This document shows positions 1 through 7,231 of a stretch of DNA of 64,000 nucleotides, piece by piece (within the stretch, counting starts at the first letter, position 1; every line of letters begins with the position of its first letter). The DNA comes from Flavobacterium sp. Root186 (GTDB taxonomy: Bacteria > Bacteroidota > Bacteroidia > Flavobacteriales > Flavobacteriaceae). The stretch spans positions 279,911 to 343,910 of the forward strand of contig NZ_LMHW01000016.1 of assembly GCF_001428525.1 (NCBI RefSeq). Reading direction: 5' to 3'. The position numbers and the translations under genes were made by a program. Below the pieces are notes generated by a model. That model saw only the letters and a program-made list of their open reading frames with translations. It was not told where the DNA came from and did no database searches.

Positions 1-353
1 TCGATTAAATCAAACTTAGAAATTAAAAGATTACCTATACAATCGAAAAGGTTTTTTGAAACTCCAACAGAAATTAATCGGTTGGCGTCTTCTGCTTTTG
101 CCCTAAAACCTGTTTCAACACTTTCAAGTCTGTCGAGTGCGTCTATAATCAAATTATTCAGTAACTTAGCGTATTCGGTTGGCTCAACCCCTTTTGATTT
201 CCGATTAAACAATTTATTCCCCACATGAGCCTCGAGCATAGAAATCTGCTGACTTACCGCAGGCTGGCTCATAAATAACTCTTTTGCGGCAACTGAAAAA
301 TTACCGTTTTTGTAAACTGCTTTAAAAGTTCTGTACCATTCTAAATTTACCAT
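1..353 (-). CDS. LysR-family transcriptional regulator (partial, N-terminal part)
   Basis: The reading frame stays open from the ATG at 353 to the window edge, giving 117 codons; the effector domain lies outside. The protein begins MVNLEWYRTFKAVYKNGNFS and continues VAAKELFMSQPAVSQQISML. This is the classic LysR winged helix-turn-helix at residues 1-60, with the recognition helix around SQPAVSQQ, followed by the linker helix. It is divergent from the DJ-1/PfpI gene at 440, the usual geometry for a LysR regulator and its target. A 15-bp palindrome (364-378) overlaps its likely -7 element, which suggests autoregulation. The family call is firm; the target and effector are inferred or unknown. 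Confidence 0.93.
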   Translation of the reverse strand, partial: MVNLEWYRTFKAVYKNGNFSVAAKELFMSQPAVSQQISMLEAHVGNKLFNRKSKGVEPTEYAKLLNNLIIDALDRLESVETGFRAKAEDANRLISVGVSKNLFDCIGNLLISKFDLI

Positions 354-363
354 GATATAAATT

Positions 364-422
364 TGTTTATAGCAAACATAGTTTATTTTATTTTTACTAA
401 TATCACTTTCGGTGTAAATTTG
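364..422. promoter_or_regulatory. Divergent promoter region, LysR gene / PfpI gene
   Basis: On the plus strand TAAATTTG (415-422) matches the Bacteroidota -7 consensus TAnnTTTG, 17 nt before the ATG at 440. On the minus strand TATGTTTG (373-380) matches the same consensus for the LysR gene. The palindrome TGTTT-atagc-AAACA (364-378) overlaps the latter and could be the regulator's binding site. No clear -33 TTG is visible for either promoter. Confidence 0.5.
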
Positions 423-439
423 TTAAAAATTTTAATCAC

Positions 440-1201
440 ATGAAAAAAATAGTATTACTCGCAATAATTGCATTTACGACTGCAGGCTTATCTGCTGTCG
501 CACAAAAATCAAATAAAAAAGGGATGAAAAAAGTATTATTTGTTGTTACCAGCAACGATAAGCTGGGCAATACCGGAGAAAAGACAGGATTCTGGTCTGA
601 AGAATTTGCTGCTCCTTATTATGAACTACTAGATCAGGGAATTGAAATTACAATTGCTTCTCCGCTTGGAGGGCAGCCGCCAATTGATCCAAAAAGTGCT
701 GATCCCGCATCGGCAACAGAAGACACAAAACGTTTTGATGCTGATAAAGTTTTACAGGAAAAATTAAAAAACACTCTAAAACTATCAACAGTTAACCAAA
801 AAGATTACGACGCAGTTTTTTATCCCGGAGGACACGGCCCGCTTTGGGATTTAGTGGAAGATAAAAGTTCTATTGCTTTAATCGAAGCTTTTTACACCAA
901 TAAGAAACCCGTAGCTTTTGTATGTCACGCTCCGGCTGTTTTAAAAAATGTAAAAGTAAAAGGTGAATATTTAGTAAAAGGCAAAAAAGTTACCGGATTT
1001 ACAAATGCCGAAGAAGAAGCGGTTGGATTAACTAAAGTTGTTCCGTTTTTATTAGAAGATGCTTTAACTCAAAATGGAGCTGAATTTTCTAAAGGTGCAA
1101 ACTGGCAGCCGTATGCAGTAGCAGATGGTCTTTTAATTACAGGTCAAAATCCTGCATCTTCTAAATTAGTGGCAGGTAAATTATTAGAGCAATTGAAATA
1201 A
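440..1201 (+). CDS. Exported DJ-1/PfpI (Hsp31-like) family protein
   Basis: The 253-residue protein starts with a signal peptide (residues 1-21, ending SAVA-Q), so it is predicted to be periplasmic. The remainder is a DJ-1/PfpI glutamine-amidotransferase-like fold of the Hsp31 type: TGFWSEEFAAPYY with the conserved Glu at 54-55, YPGGHGPLWDL at 128-138, and the nucleophile elbow FVCHAP with Cys162 and His163. Hsp31-type members act as holdases, deglycases or glutathione-independent glyoxalases; which applies here cannot be told from sequence. It is divergent from a LysR gene that may control it. A secretion signal is less usual in this family, whose best-known members are cytoplasmic. Confidence 0.9.
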   Translation: MKKIVLLAIIAFTTAGLSAVAQKSNKKGMKKVLFVVTSNDKLGNTGEKTGFWSEEFAAPYYELLDQGIEITIASPLGGQPPIDPKSADPASATEDTKRFDADKVLQEKLKNTLKLSTVNQKDYDAVFYPGGHGPLWDLVEDKSSIALIEAFYTNKKPVAFVCHAPAVLKNVKVKGEYLVKGKKVTGFTNAEEEAVGLTKVVPFLLEDALTQNGAEFSKGANWQPYAVADGLLITGQNPASSKLVAGKLLEQLK

Positions 1202-1202
1202 A

Positions 1203-1386
1203 AAAGGAGCTAAGATTCTGAGGTTCTAAGATGCTAAGATTAAATTCTTAAAAAAACTTAGAAACTCAGCATCTTAGAAACGTAGAACCTAAAAAATAAA
1301 AATAACAAAAAGGTGCTAAATACTAAGATATTAAGTTTAAAAAAAACTTAGAAACTCAGAACCTTAGCATCTCAGAACCTTAAAAA
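1203..1386. repeat. Iterated 8-mer ladder (CTTAGAAA/CTCAGAAC type) before the alcohol dehydrogenase
   Basis: Two similar blocks (about 1203-1293 and 1308-1386) consist of iterated words such as CTTAGAAA, CTCAGCAT, CTTAGAAC and CTCAGAAC, preceded by their complements (GATGCTAAGAT, GGTTCTAAGAT). Each block can therefore fold on itself. The second block ends 3 bases before the ATG at 1390. Related ladders precede the genes at 6377 and 37050. Confidence 0.7.
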
Positions 1387-1389
1387 ATC

Positions 1390-2547
1390 ATGCTAAACTT
1401 TGAATTATATAATCCGACGAATTTAATTTTCGGAAAAGGGCAAATAGAAAAACTTTCGACTTTAGTTCCAAAAGATGCAAAAATTCTTTTGGCTTACGGC
1501 GGTGGAAGTATTTTTAAAAATGGCGTTTACGATCAGGTAATCGCAAACTTAAAAGGTTTTGAAATTGTTGAATTTGGAGGAATTGAACCAAATCCGCATT
1601 TTGAGACTTTAATGAAAGCTGTTGAAGTTATCAAAGCAGAAAAAATCAATTTCATTCTTGCTGTTGGCGGAGGATCTATAATTGATGGTGTTAAATTTAT
1701 TTCGGCAGCGGTTAATTTCGAAGGAAATCCGATTGATATTTTACAAAAACGAATTCTGATTAAAGAAAACGCTTTACCATTCGGAACTGTTTTAACGCTT
1801 CCTGCAACGGGAAGTGAAATGAATTCAGGTTCTGTAGTTACAATCGAATCTACTCAGGAAAAACTGGCTTTTGGCGGAAGTGCATTATTCCCAAAATTTT
1901 CAATCTGCGATCCAACTGTAATTGAGTCTTTACCAAAAAGACAAATTCAGAATGGTGTTGTTGATGCTTACACGCACGTAATGGAGCAATATTTAACATA
2001 TCCGCATGAAGGTTATCTGCAAGACAGAATCGCTGAAGGAATTTTACAGACTTTAATTGAAGTAGGTCCAAAAGTGGTTGAAAACCCAAATGATTATGCT
2101 TTGGCTTCAAACTTTATGTGGAGTTGTACGATGGCATTAAACGGATTAATTCAAAAAGGTGTTCCAAGTGATTGGGCAACGCATATGATTGGCCACGAAT
2201 TAACTGCTCTTTACGGAATTGATCACGCCAGAACTTTGGCAATTATTGGCCCAAGTTTATACAACGTAATGTTCGAAACGAAAAAAGGAAAATTAGCCCA
2301 GTACGGAAAACGTATTTTCAACCTTTCAGGTTCTGATGACGAAGTGGCAAAAGAAGCTATTAATAAAACAGTCGAGTTTTTCCATACAATGGGAATGGAT
2401 ACAAAACTTTCGCAATACACAGAAAATTACAGCAACACTGCAGATTTTATCGTAAATCGTTTCGATGAAAGAGGCTGGAAAGGTTTAGGCGAAAATCAAT
2501 TGGTAACTTTAGATAAAGTAAAATCTATTGTTGAACTTAGTTATTAA
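1390..2547 (+). CDS. Iron-containing (group III) alcohol dehydrogenase, YqhD/BDH-like
   Basis: The 385-residue cytoplasmic protein should be an NAD(P)H-dependent aldehyde reductase / alcohol dehydrogenase. The N-terminal dinucleotide-binding half carries AVGGGSIID (91-99). The C-terminal helical half carries the metal ligands expected for the YqhD/butanol-dehydrogenase branch: Asp192 and His196 in VDAYTHVME, His269 in MIGHELTA and His279 in GIDHARTL. The opening NPTNLIFGKG is typical of the subfamily and length is normal. It stands alone between a repeat ladder and a terminator hairpin. Substrate specificity is not predictable; small aldehydes are the usual substrates. Confidence 0.93.
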   Translation: MLNFELYNPTNLIFGKGQIEKLSTLVPKDAKILLAYGGGSIFKNGVYDQVIANLKGFEIVEFGGIEPNPHFETLMKAVEVIKAEKINFILAVGGGSIIDGVKFISAAVNFEGNPIDILQKRILIKENALPFGTVLTLPATGSEMNSGSVVTIESTQEKLAFGGSALFPKFSICDPTVIESLPKRQIQNGVVDAYTHVMEQYLTYPHEGYLQDRIAEGILQTLIEVGPKVVENPNDYALASNFMWSCTMALNGLIQKGVPSDWATHMIGHELTALYGIDHARTLAIIGPSLYNVMFETKKGKLAQYGKRIFNLSGSDDEVAKEAINKTVEFFHTMGMDTKLSQYTENYSNTADFIVNRFDERGWKGLGENQLVTLDKVKSIVELSY

Positions 2548-2622
2548 GTAATCAGTGGTCAGTTTTTTAGTGATCAGTCAAAAAACAGTGAGCACTAAAA
2601 AACTGATTACTGTCAACTAATA

Positions 2623-2660
2623 AAAAAGGCGTTCTTAACAAGTTTAGGAACGCCTTTTCA
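2623..2660 (+). terminator. Rho-independent-type terminator after the alcohol dehydrogenase
   Basis: The arms AAAAGGCGTTCTTAA and TTAGGAACGCCTTTT pair with one G-T mismatch around a short loop and end in a T-run. It lies about 75 bases after the stop codon. Confidence 0.75.
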
Positions 2661-2844
2661 AAATACTAAAACAAAACTAACTAACTCAATTCTTGATAAA
2701 TTCATTAAATTCTAATTTACAATTAGTTACAACGCACGTTTTTATTCTTTATTGCATACACTGTTTAAAATAATTTTTATTTTAGTCAAACATCCTGAAA
2801 ACCATTGAAATTAAAGACTTTCATTAAATTTCTTAAATCAGATT

Positions 2845-2876
2845 TTGTATTATTACTACATTATTAAGTACTTTTG
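2845..2876 (+). promoter_or_regulatory. gpsA promoter
   Basis: TTG (2845-2847) and TACTTTTG (2869-2876) are separated by 21 bases. This fits the Bacteroidota sigma-A consensus TTG-N17-23-TAnnTTTG, and the ATG follows 18 bases later. Confidence 0.65.
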
Positions 2877-2894
2877 TTTTAAATTATTAAAATA

Positions 2895-3890
2895 ATGAGC
2901 GGAAAATTAAAATTTGCAGTAATTGGAGGAGGAAGCTGGGCAACGGCAATTGCAAAGATGTTATGTGTGAATCTTTCAGAAATTGCCTGGTACATGCGTA
3001 ATGAATCTGCAATCGAACATATCCAAAAATACAAACACAATCCTAATTATTTAAGTTCAGTTGAGTTTGACACCAGCAAACTTAGATTAACAAGCAATAT
3101 AAACGAAGCAATTGAATTCGCAGATTATATCATTTTTGCGATTCCATCCGCTTTTTTAGATGCCGAATTAAAAAACATGACGGTTTCTTTGTCTGATAAA
3201 ATCATTTTTTCAGCCATTAAAGGAATTGTTCCTGAAACAAGTTTAATCGTTGGTGAGCACTTTCACATTCAATACGATATACCATATTATAATATTGGTG
3301 TTATTACGGGTCCTTGTCACGCAGAAGAAGTGGCGCTTGAAAGACTTTCGTACTTAACAATTGCCTGCGGAGATCCTGACAAAGCTCGTACGGTTGCAAA
3401 ATCACTGTCAGGAAATTATATTAAAGCTAAAATTTCTGACGACATCATTGGTACCGAATATGCTGCAATGCTTAAAAACATTTATGCAATCGCGGCCGGA
3501 ATCGCTCATGGATTAGGTTATGGAGATAATTTTCAATCGGTTATGATGAGTAACGGAATTCGTGAAATGAAAAAATTCATCCGTAAAGTTCATAAAATGA
3601 AACGTAACATTAATGATTCTGCCTATTTAGGAGATTTATTGGTTACAGGATATTCCGTTTTCTCAAGAAACAGAATGTTCGGAAACATGATTGGAAAAGG
3701 ATATACAGTAAAAAGTGCTATGATGGAAATGAGCATGGTTGCCGAAGGCTATTACGCAACAAAAAGTGCTTATAAGCTGAATCAGGGTTACGGTGCAAAA
3801 ACGCCTATTATAGACGCTGTTTATGCTGTTTTATACGAAGGAAAAGATGCAAAGTCTGTGTTTAAGAAATTGACTGAGTCTTTGGATTAA
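2895..3890 (+). CDS. gpsA: NAD(P)H-dependent glycerol-3-phosphate dehydrogenase
   Basis: The 331-residue enzyme reduces dihydroxyacetone phosphate to sn-glycerol 3-phosphate for phospholipid synthesis. The nucleotide-binding loop is VIGGGSWATAIAKML (9-23), the family GxGxxG/A motif. SAIKGI (Lys109) and LKNIYAIAAG (Lys194) carry the expected catalytic and substrate-binding lysines, and TGPCHAEEV (138-146) is the family signature. Length is normal. A well-formed promoter precedes it and a hairpin follows about 45 bases after the stop, so it is probably monocistronic. Confidence 0.96.
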   Translation: MSGKLKFAVIGGGSWATAIAKMLCVNLSEIAWYMRNESAIEHIQKYKHNPNYLSSVEFDTSKLRLTSNINEAIEFADYIIFAIPSAFLDAELKNMTVSLSDKIIFSAIKGIVPETSLIVGEHFHIQYDIPYYNIGVITGPCHAEEVALERLSYLTIACGDPDKARTVAKSLSGNYIKAKISDDIIGTEYAAMLKNIYAIAAGIAHGLGYGDNFQSVMMSNGIREMKKFIRKVHKMKRNINDSAYLGDLLVTGYSVFSRNRMFGNMIGKGYTVKSAMMEMSMVAEGYYATKSAYKLNQGYGAKTPIIDAVYAVLYEGKDAKSVFKKLTESLD

Positions 3891-3936
3891 GAGAAAAGAA
3901 AATAGAGAATAGAAGATAGACTTTTGTTGATTATAA

Positions 3937-3975
3937 AAAAGAGCCAAGATCTAAATAATTAGTCTTGGCTCTTTT
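3937..3975 (+). terminator. Terminator after gpsA
   Basis: Perfect 13-bp arms AAAAGAGCCAAGA (3937-3949) and TCTTGGCTCTTTT (3963-3975), with a T-rich tail. Confidence 0.8.
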
Positions 3976-3995
3976 CTTTTACTATTTGTATAAAG

Positions 3996-4090
3996 TCTAT
4001 TCTCTTTATTCTATTCTCTATTCTCTATTTTCTATTTTCTATTTTCTATTCTCTATTTTCTATTCTCTATTCTCTATTCTCTATTCTCTT
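3996..4090. repeat. Low-complexity CTATTYT tandem tract
   Basis: About 95 bases of iterated CTATTCT/CTATTTT words. The complementary words (agaatagaaaatagaga-like) occur at 3890-3918, so the two flanks of the gpsA terminator can pair. Long open frames across it are compositional artefacts. Confidence 0.75.
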
Positions 4091-4095
4091 GCTTC

Positions 4096-4512
4096 TTACT
4101 TCACCATAATCCCCTCAACAAACAAAATCGGCACTTCTTCCGTATTATTTTCGTTGATTAAATTAGATTTGAATATGAATTTCTTATCGTACAAAGTATT
4201 TCCGATGAAAAATGTTACCATAAATTCATTATTCAAAACCAAAAGACTTTTCTCTATCATTTCGATTTTTGCTACAGAAACAGCTGGAACCTCAACAAAA
4301 GCGTGACGTAAAACAGATGTTTTTTTCATTTCGCCATCGATAGTTCCAAATGCCTTTGAAACCACCATAACACTGTCTAAATTAAAGTCGCTGTCGTTTA
4401 CAAGATAAGCGTACCACACTTTTTCCATAAAATCATCACTCCATTCCTGCACGGCAGCAAGAAATACGTTCTCAACTTCTGGAATTGTTATATCTTTTTT
4501 CATATGAGTCAA
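4096..4512 (-). CDS. Conserved hypothetical protein (138 aa)
   Basis: Not assigned to a function. It is a soluble, acidic, mixed alpha/beta-looking protein without signal peptide or membrane segment. The N-terminus has two candidate starts (MTHMKKDIT...; Met1 at 4512 or Met4 at 4503), neither with a clear ribosome-binding site. It lies downstream of pheS on the same strand, 90 bases away, but separated from it by a perfect 22-bp hairpin, so it probably depends on read-through or its own promoter. Composition and codon use look like a real flavobacterial gene. Confidence 0.75.
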   Translation of the reverse strand: MTHMKKDITIPEVENVFLAAVQEWSDDFMEKVWYAYLVNDSDFNLDSVMVVSKAFGTIDGEMKKTSVLRHAFVEVPAVSVAKIEMIEKSLLVLNNEFMVTFFIGNTLYDKKFIFKSNLINENNTEEVPILFVEGIMVK

Positions 4513-4530
4513 AAATTTTAAAGTCGAAAG

Positions 4531-4588
4531 TCATAAAGTCGAAAGTCAAAAGCCATTACTGTGAGACTTTTGACTTTCGACTTTATGA
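4531..4588 (-). terminator. Long perfect hairpin after pheS
   Basis: Perfect 22-bp inverted repeat: left arm 4531-4552, right arm 4567-4588, with a 14-base loop. Each arm is itself made of iterated AAAGTC words (ATAAAGTCGAAAGTCAAAAG). It lies just after the pheS stop, in terminator position. Confidence 0.7.
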
Positions 4589-4602
4589 CTTTTAGACTTA
4601 AA

Positions 4603-5622
4603 TTATATATTTGCTTTAAACTGTTCTAAGAAACGAACATCATTTTCATAGAACATACGGATATCACCAATTTGGTATAAAAGCATCGCAATACGCTCTA
4701 CTCCCATTCCAAAAGCAAAACCGTTGTATTCATCTGGATTAATATCACAGTTTTTCAAAACATTTGGATCAACCATTCCGCAGCCTCCAATTTCTAACCA
4801 GCCCGTACCTTTTGTGATTCGGTAATCAGTTTCGGTTTTTAATCCCCAATAAATATCAATTTCGGCACTTGGTTCTGTAAATGGGAAATAAGACGGACGA
4901 AGACGGATTTTAGATTTTCCGAACATTTCTTTAGTGAAATAAAGTAACGTCTGTTTTAAATCTGCAAAAGAAACATCTTTGTCAATATATAACCCTTCCA
5001 CCTGATGGAAAATACAGTGTGAACGCGATGAAATAGCTTCATTACGAAAAACACGTCCCGGAGAAATAGTACGAATTGGCGGTTTATGATTTTCCATATA
5101 ACGCACCTGAACAGATGATGTATGCGTACGCAACAAAACATCTGGATTTGTCTGAATGAAAAATGTATCCTGCATATCACGCGCCGGATGATATTCCGGA
5201 AGGTTTAATGCGGTAAAATTATGCCAGTCGTCTTCGATTTCCGGACCTTCGGAAACGTTAAATCCAATATTGGCAAAAATATCTATAATCTGATTTTTTA
5301 CGATAGAAATAGGATGACGGGAACCAATAATTACCGGTTCTGCAGCACGCGTTAAATCGCCAAAAATTCCTTTTGTTTCTTCTTTGCTTTCAAGCTCTTC
5401 CTGAATAACTCTTACTTTTTCTTCAGCAACAGCTTTTAAAGTATTTATAACTTGTCCAAAGTCCTTTTTCTGGTCGTTTGGAATATTTTTAAATTCAGTA
5501 AAAAGTTCTTTTAATAAACCTTTACTACCTAAATATTTAATACGGAATTGCTCTAAAGATTCTTTATTTTTCTCATTAAAGGCTTTAGCTTCCTCTATAT
5601 GCTGTTTTATCTTATCTATCAT
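4603..5622 (-). CDS. pheS: Phenylalanyl-tRNA synthetase alpha subunit
   Basis: The 339-residue catalytic subunit charges tRNA-Phe as part of the alpha2-beta2 enzyme; pheT is not in this window. Residues 1-85 form the N-terminal coiled coil. The class II core has motif 2 around GRVFRNEAISSRSHCIFHQ (189-207), the Phe-pocket segment FPFTEPSAE (246-254) and motif 3 GMGVERIAMLLY (305-316). Length is typical. A -7 element sits 23 bases upstream of the ATG, so the leader is short. Confidence 0.97.
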   Translation of the reverse strand: MIDKIKQHIEEAKAFNEKNKESLEQFRIKYLGSKGLLKELFTEFKNIPNDQKKDFGQVINTLKAVAEEKVRVIQEELESKEETKGIFGDLTRAAEPVIIGSRHPISIVKNQIIDIFANIGFNVSEGPEIEDDWHNFTALNLPEYHPARDMQDTFFIQTNPDVLLRTHTSSVQVRYMENHKPPIRTISPGRVFRNEAISSRSHCIFHQVEGLYIDKDVSFADLKQTLLYFTKEMFGKSKIRLRPSYFPFTEPSAEIDIYWGLKTETDYRITKGTGWLEIGGCGMVDPNVLKNCDINPDEYNGFAFGMGVERIAMLLYQIGDIRMFYENDVRFLEQFKANI

Positions 5623-5644
5623 TTTCCTTCAATAATTGAGAGTA

Positions 5645-5652
5645 CAAATTTA
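5645..5652 (-). promoter_or_regulatory. pheS -7 element
   Basis: Minus-strand TAAATTTG matches TAnnTTTG and would give a leader of roughly 15 bases. Confidence 0.5.
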
Positions 5653-5679
5653 GTGTTTTTAGTTGAAATTATACAGTCA

Positions 5680-5733
5680 CAGTCGCAGTTTTCAGTTTTC
5701 AGTTCAATCAGCTGAAAACTGAGACTGCGACTG
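5680..5733. repeat. Hairpin of iterated CAGTTTTCAG words
   Basis: CAGTCGCAGTTTTCAG-type words (5680-5702) face CTGAAAACTGAGACTGCGACTG (5712-5733). It lies between the hypothetical gene at 5745 and pheS, in terminator position for the former. Confidence 0.6.
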
Positions 5734-5744
5734 TAAACTAAAAA

Positions 5745-6101
5745 CTACTCTATAAGTTCTCTTTCTAAAAAATAATTCACAATCGCTTCTTTCATTAAAA
5801 CGGATTGTTCTCCGGCTTTTAGTGCAGGCAATTCTTCTTTTACTTTGTAATGCGGCCATCCATCTGAATCAAAAAAATCAAATTCATAAAACCCATAAGG
5901 CTCAAGCAATCTGCAGATTGCAATGTGCATTAGGTTTAGTTTTTCATCTTTTTTGAATTCACGGTGCACTTTTCCAAGTTCCTGAACTCCAATTAGGTAA
6001 ATTATGGCATCTAAATCTAAATCTTCACCTTGCGAAAATTGATTTGAAAGTATATCGACGAGCTTTTCCCAGCGCTCTTTTAGTTGTGTATCTCTAGACA
6101 T
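5745..6101 (-). CDS. Conserved hypothetical protein (118 aa)
   Basis: Not assigned to a function. This small soluble acidic protein has no signal peptide or membrane helix; it contains YLIGVQELGKVHREFKKDEK and ends in a charged helix. It carries its own promoter (CAA 6228-6230 and CAAAGATA 6198-6205 on the plus strand, read as TTG-N22-TATCTTTG on the minus strand) and a hairpin after the stop, so it is a self-contained unit upstream of pheS. A real gene is likely because of promoter, length and coding composition. Confidence 0.8.
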   Translation of the reverse strand: MSRDTQLKERWEKLVDILSNQFSQGEDLDLDAIIYLIGVQELGKVHREFKKDEKLNLMHIAICRLLEPYGFYEFDFFDSDGWPHYKVKEELPALKAGEQSVLMKEAIVNYFLERELIE

Positions 6102-6197
6102 TTATTTATGATTTTTGATTGTAGACTTTAGATTGCTGATTTAAAAATCAATTCTGAAGGGGGCAGAATCGCAATCTGAACTCTAAATTTTGATTTG

Positions 6198-6230
6198 CAA
6201 AGATACACAGTTCAAATTCATTGCACTCAA
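6198..6230 (-). promoter_or_regulatory. Promoter of the 118-aa hypothetical gene
   Basis: Read on the minus strand: TTG (6228-6230), 22-base spacer, TATCTTTG (6198-6205). The spacing fits the Bacteroidota consensus. The predicted leader is about 90 bases and includes palindromic words (6115-6190). Confidence 0.6.
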
Positions 6231-6345
6231 AAAAATTAAATACAACAGGAATATAGTTTTTTGTTGCTTCATAAAAGACAATCAAAAAACACATAAAAAC
6301 CTCTGAACCTTTACAACTCTGAGCCTCTGAACCTTAAAAAAACAT

Positions 6346-6353
6346 ATATTTGC
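6346..6353 (+). promoter_or_regulatory. -7 element of the CvpA-family gene
   Basis: TATATTTG matches TAnnTTTG and lies 23 bases before the ATG. A ladder of CTCTGAACC words (6301-6336) sits immediately upstream. Confidence 0.5.
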
Positions 6354-6376
6354 GCCTTTATTAAACATACGAAAAC

Positions 6377-6925
6377 ATGAGTTTTTTTGATATTATCGTT
6401 GTCGCACTTTTAGTTTATAGTTTATACAAAGGCATTAAAAATGGTCTTTTTGTAGAAGTTGCTTCTTTTATTTCGCTGCTATTGGGAATTTATCTTGCGA
6501 TTAAATTTTCTTCTTTAATGAGCAGCATGATTTCAAAACATGTTTCGTGGAATCCTACTAATATTCAAATTACGGCTTTTGTCCTAACTTTTATTGTGGT
6601 CGTAATTGGTGTTTATTTCCTTGCTAAAATATTAACCGGAATTGCTGATTTTGCAATGCTGGGCTGGATGAATAAGTTGGGTGGCGGCTTTTTCAGAATC
6701 TTAAAAACAATCCTGATCTTAAGTATTTTTATTGCTTTATTTGAAAAAATCAACTTCAATAATACCTTCGCTAAAAAGGAAACTTTAGATAAATCTATTT
6801 TTTATAATCCGGTAAAAAAAGTCGCGGCTTTTGTTTATCCTTCTATTGAAAAATGGTACGAAACTTTTAAAGAAAAACAGGCTGAGAAAGCTGAAGAAGG
6901 AAAAGATACTTCTAAAAAAGAATAA
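6377..6925 (+). CDS. CvpA-family inner-membrane protein
   Basis: The 182-residue protein has four hydrophobic segments (about residues 3-20, 26-46, 64-86 and 102-121) and a charged cytoplasmic tail rich in Lys and Glu. The opening FFDIIVVALLVYSLYKGIKN and the GWMNKLGGGFFRILKTI loop are characteristic of the CvpA / colicin V production family. In E. coli CvpA is needed for colicin V export and affects envelope homeostasis; the molecular role is unresolved. The gene has its own promoter and a strong terminator. Confidence 0.9.
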   Translation: MSFFDIIVVALLVYSLYKGIKNGLFVEVASFISLLLGIYLAIKFSSLMSSMISKHVSWNPTNIQITAFVLTFIVVVIGVYFLAKILTGIADFAMLGWMNKLGGGFFRILKTILILSIFIALFEKINFNNTFAKKETLDKSIFYNPVKKVAAFVYPSIEKWYETFKEKQAEKAEEGKDTSKKE

Positions 6926-6934
6926 TATTATTTA

Positions 6935-6979
6935 CAAAGTAAACCCGACAGGTTTTAAAAACTTGTCGGGTTTACTTTG
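6935..6979 (+). terminator. Terminator after the CvpA gene
   Basis: Perfect 16-bp arms CAAAGTAAACCCGACA (6935-6950) and TGTCGGGTTTACTTTG (6964-6979). Confidence 0.8.
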
Positions 6980-7231
6980 TTAATTATAATAAAACCTTTT
7001 TCAAAATTTAACCTTTGACAAAGGTTTTTTCTTTTCAAGAGAAATCAATAGCCTCCAGTTTTAACTGGAGGTTGTAAAAAAGGTATGCTAAAGCCGTTGT
7101 TATTGAAACTAAAAACCCTCAAGTTAAAACTGGAGGTTATTCATCAGTTGTCAGACTGAGCCAAGTCGAAGCCCTTTTATGTAAACTAGCCTTTGACTTC
7201 GCTCAGGATAACAGTAGTTTTCAAAATATAT
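6980..7231. repeat. Intergenic repeat cluster downstream of the GH95 gene
   Basis: CCTCCAGTTTTAACTGGAGG (7052-7071) is a near-perfect hairpin, and a second half-copy AGTTAAAACTGGAGGTTATT recurs at 7121-7140. Further on, TTTGACTTCGCTCAGGATAA (7191-7210) is a word common in flavobacterial intergenic palindromes, partly complementary to ACTGAGCCAAGTCGAAG (7155-7171). The cluster resembles REP-type non-autonomous repeats. No gene is visible. Confidence 0.6.

Larger units (their letters stand above)
2548..2894. other. Intergenic region before gpsA
   Basis: No gene is visible. It holds an inverted repeat (CAGTTTTTTAGTG at 2560-2572 against CACTAAAAAACTG at 2593-2605), then the terminator at 2623-2660, then an AT-rich stretch leading into the gpsA promoter. 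Confidence 0.6.

Noticed and set aside
3965..4306. 113-aa plus-strand frame (Ser/Tyr/Leu/Phe-rich start)
   Set aside because: It is produced by the CTATTYT tandem tract and by the antisense of the hypothetical gene at 4096-4512.
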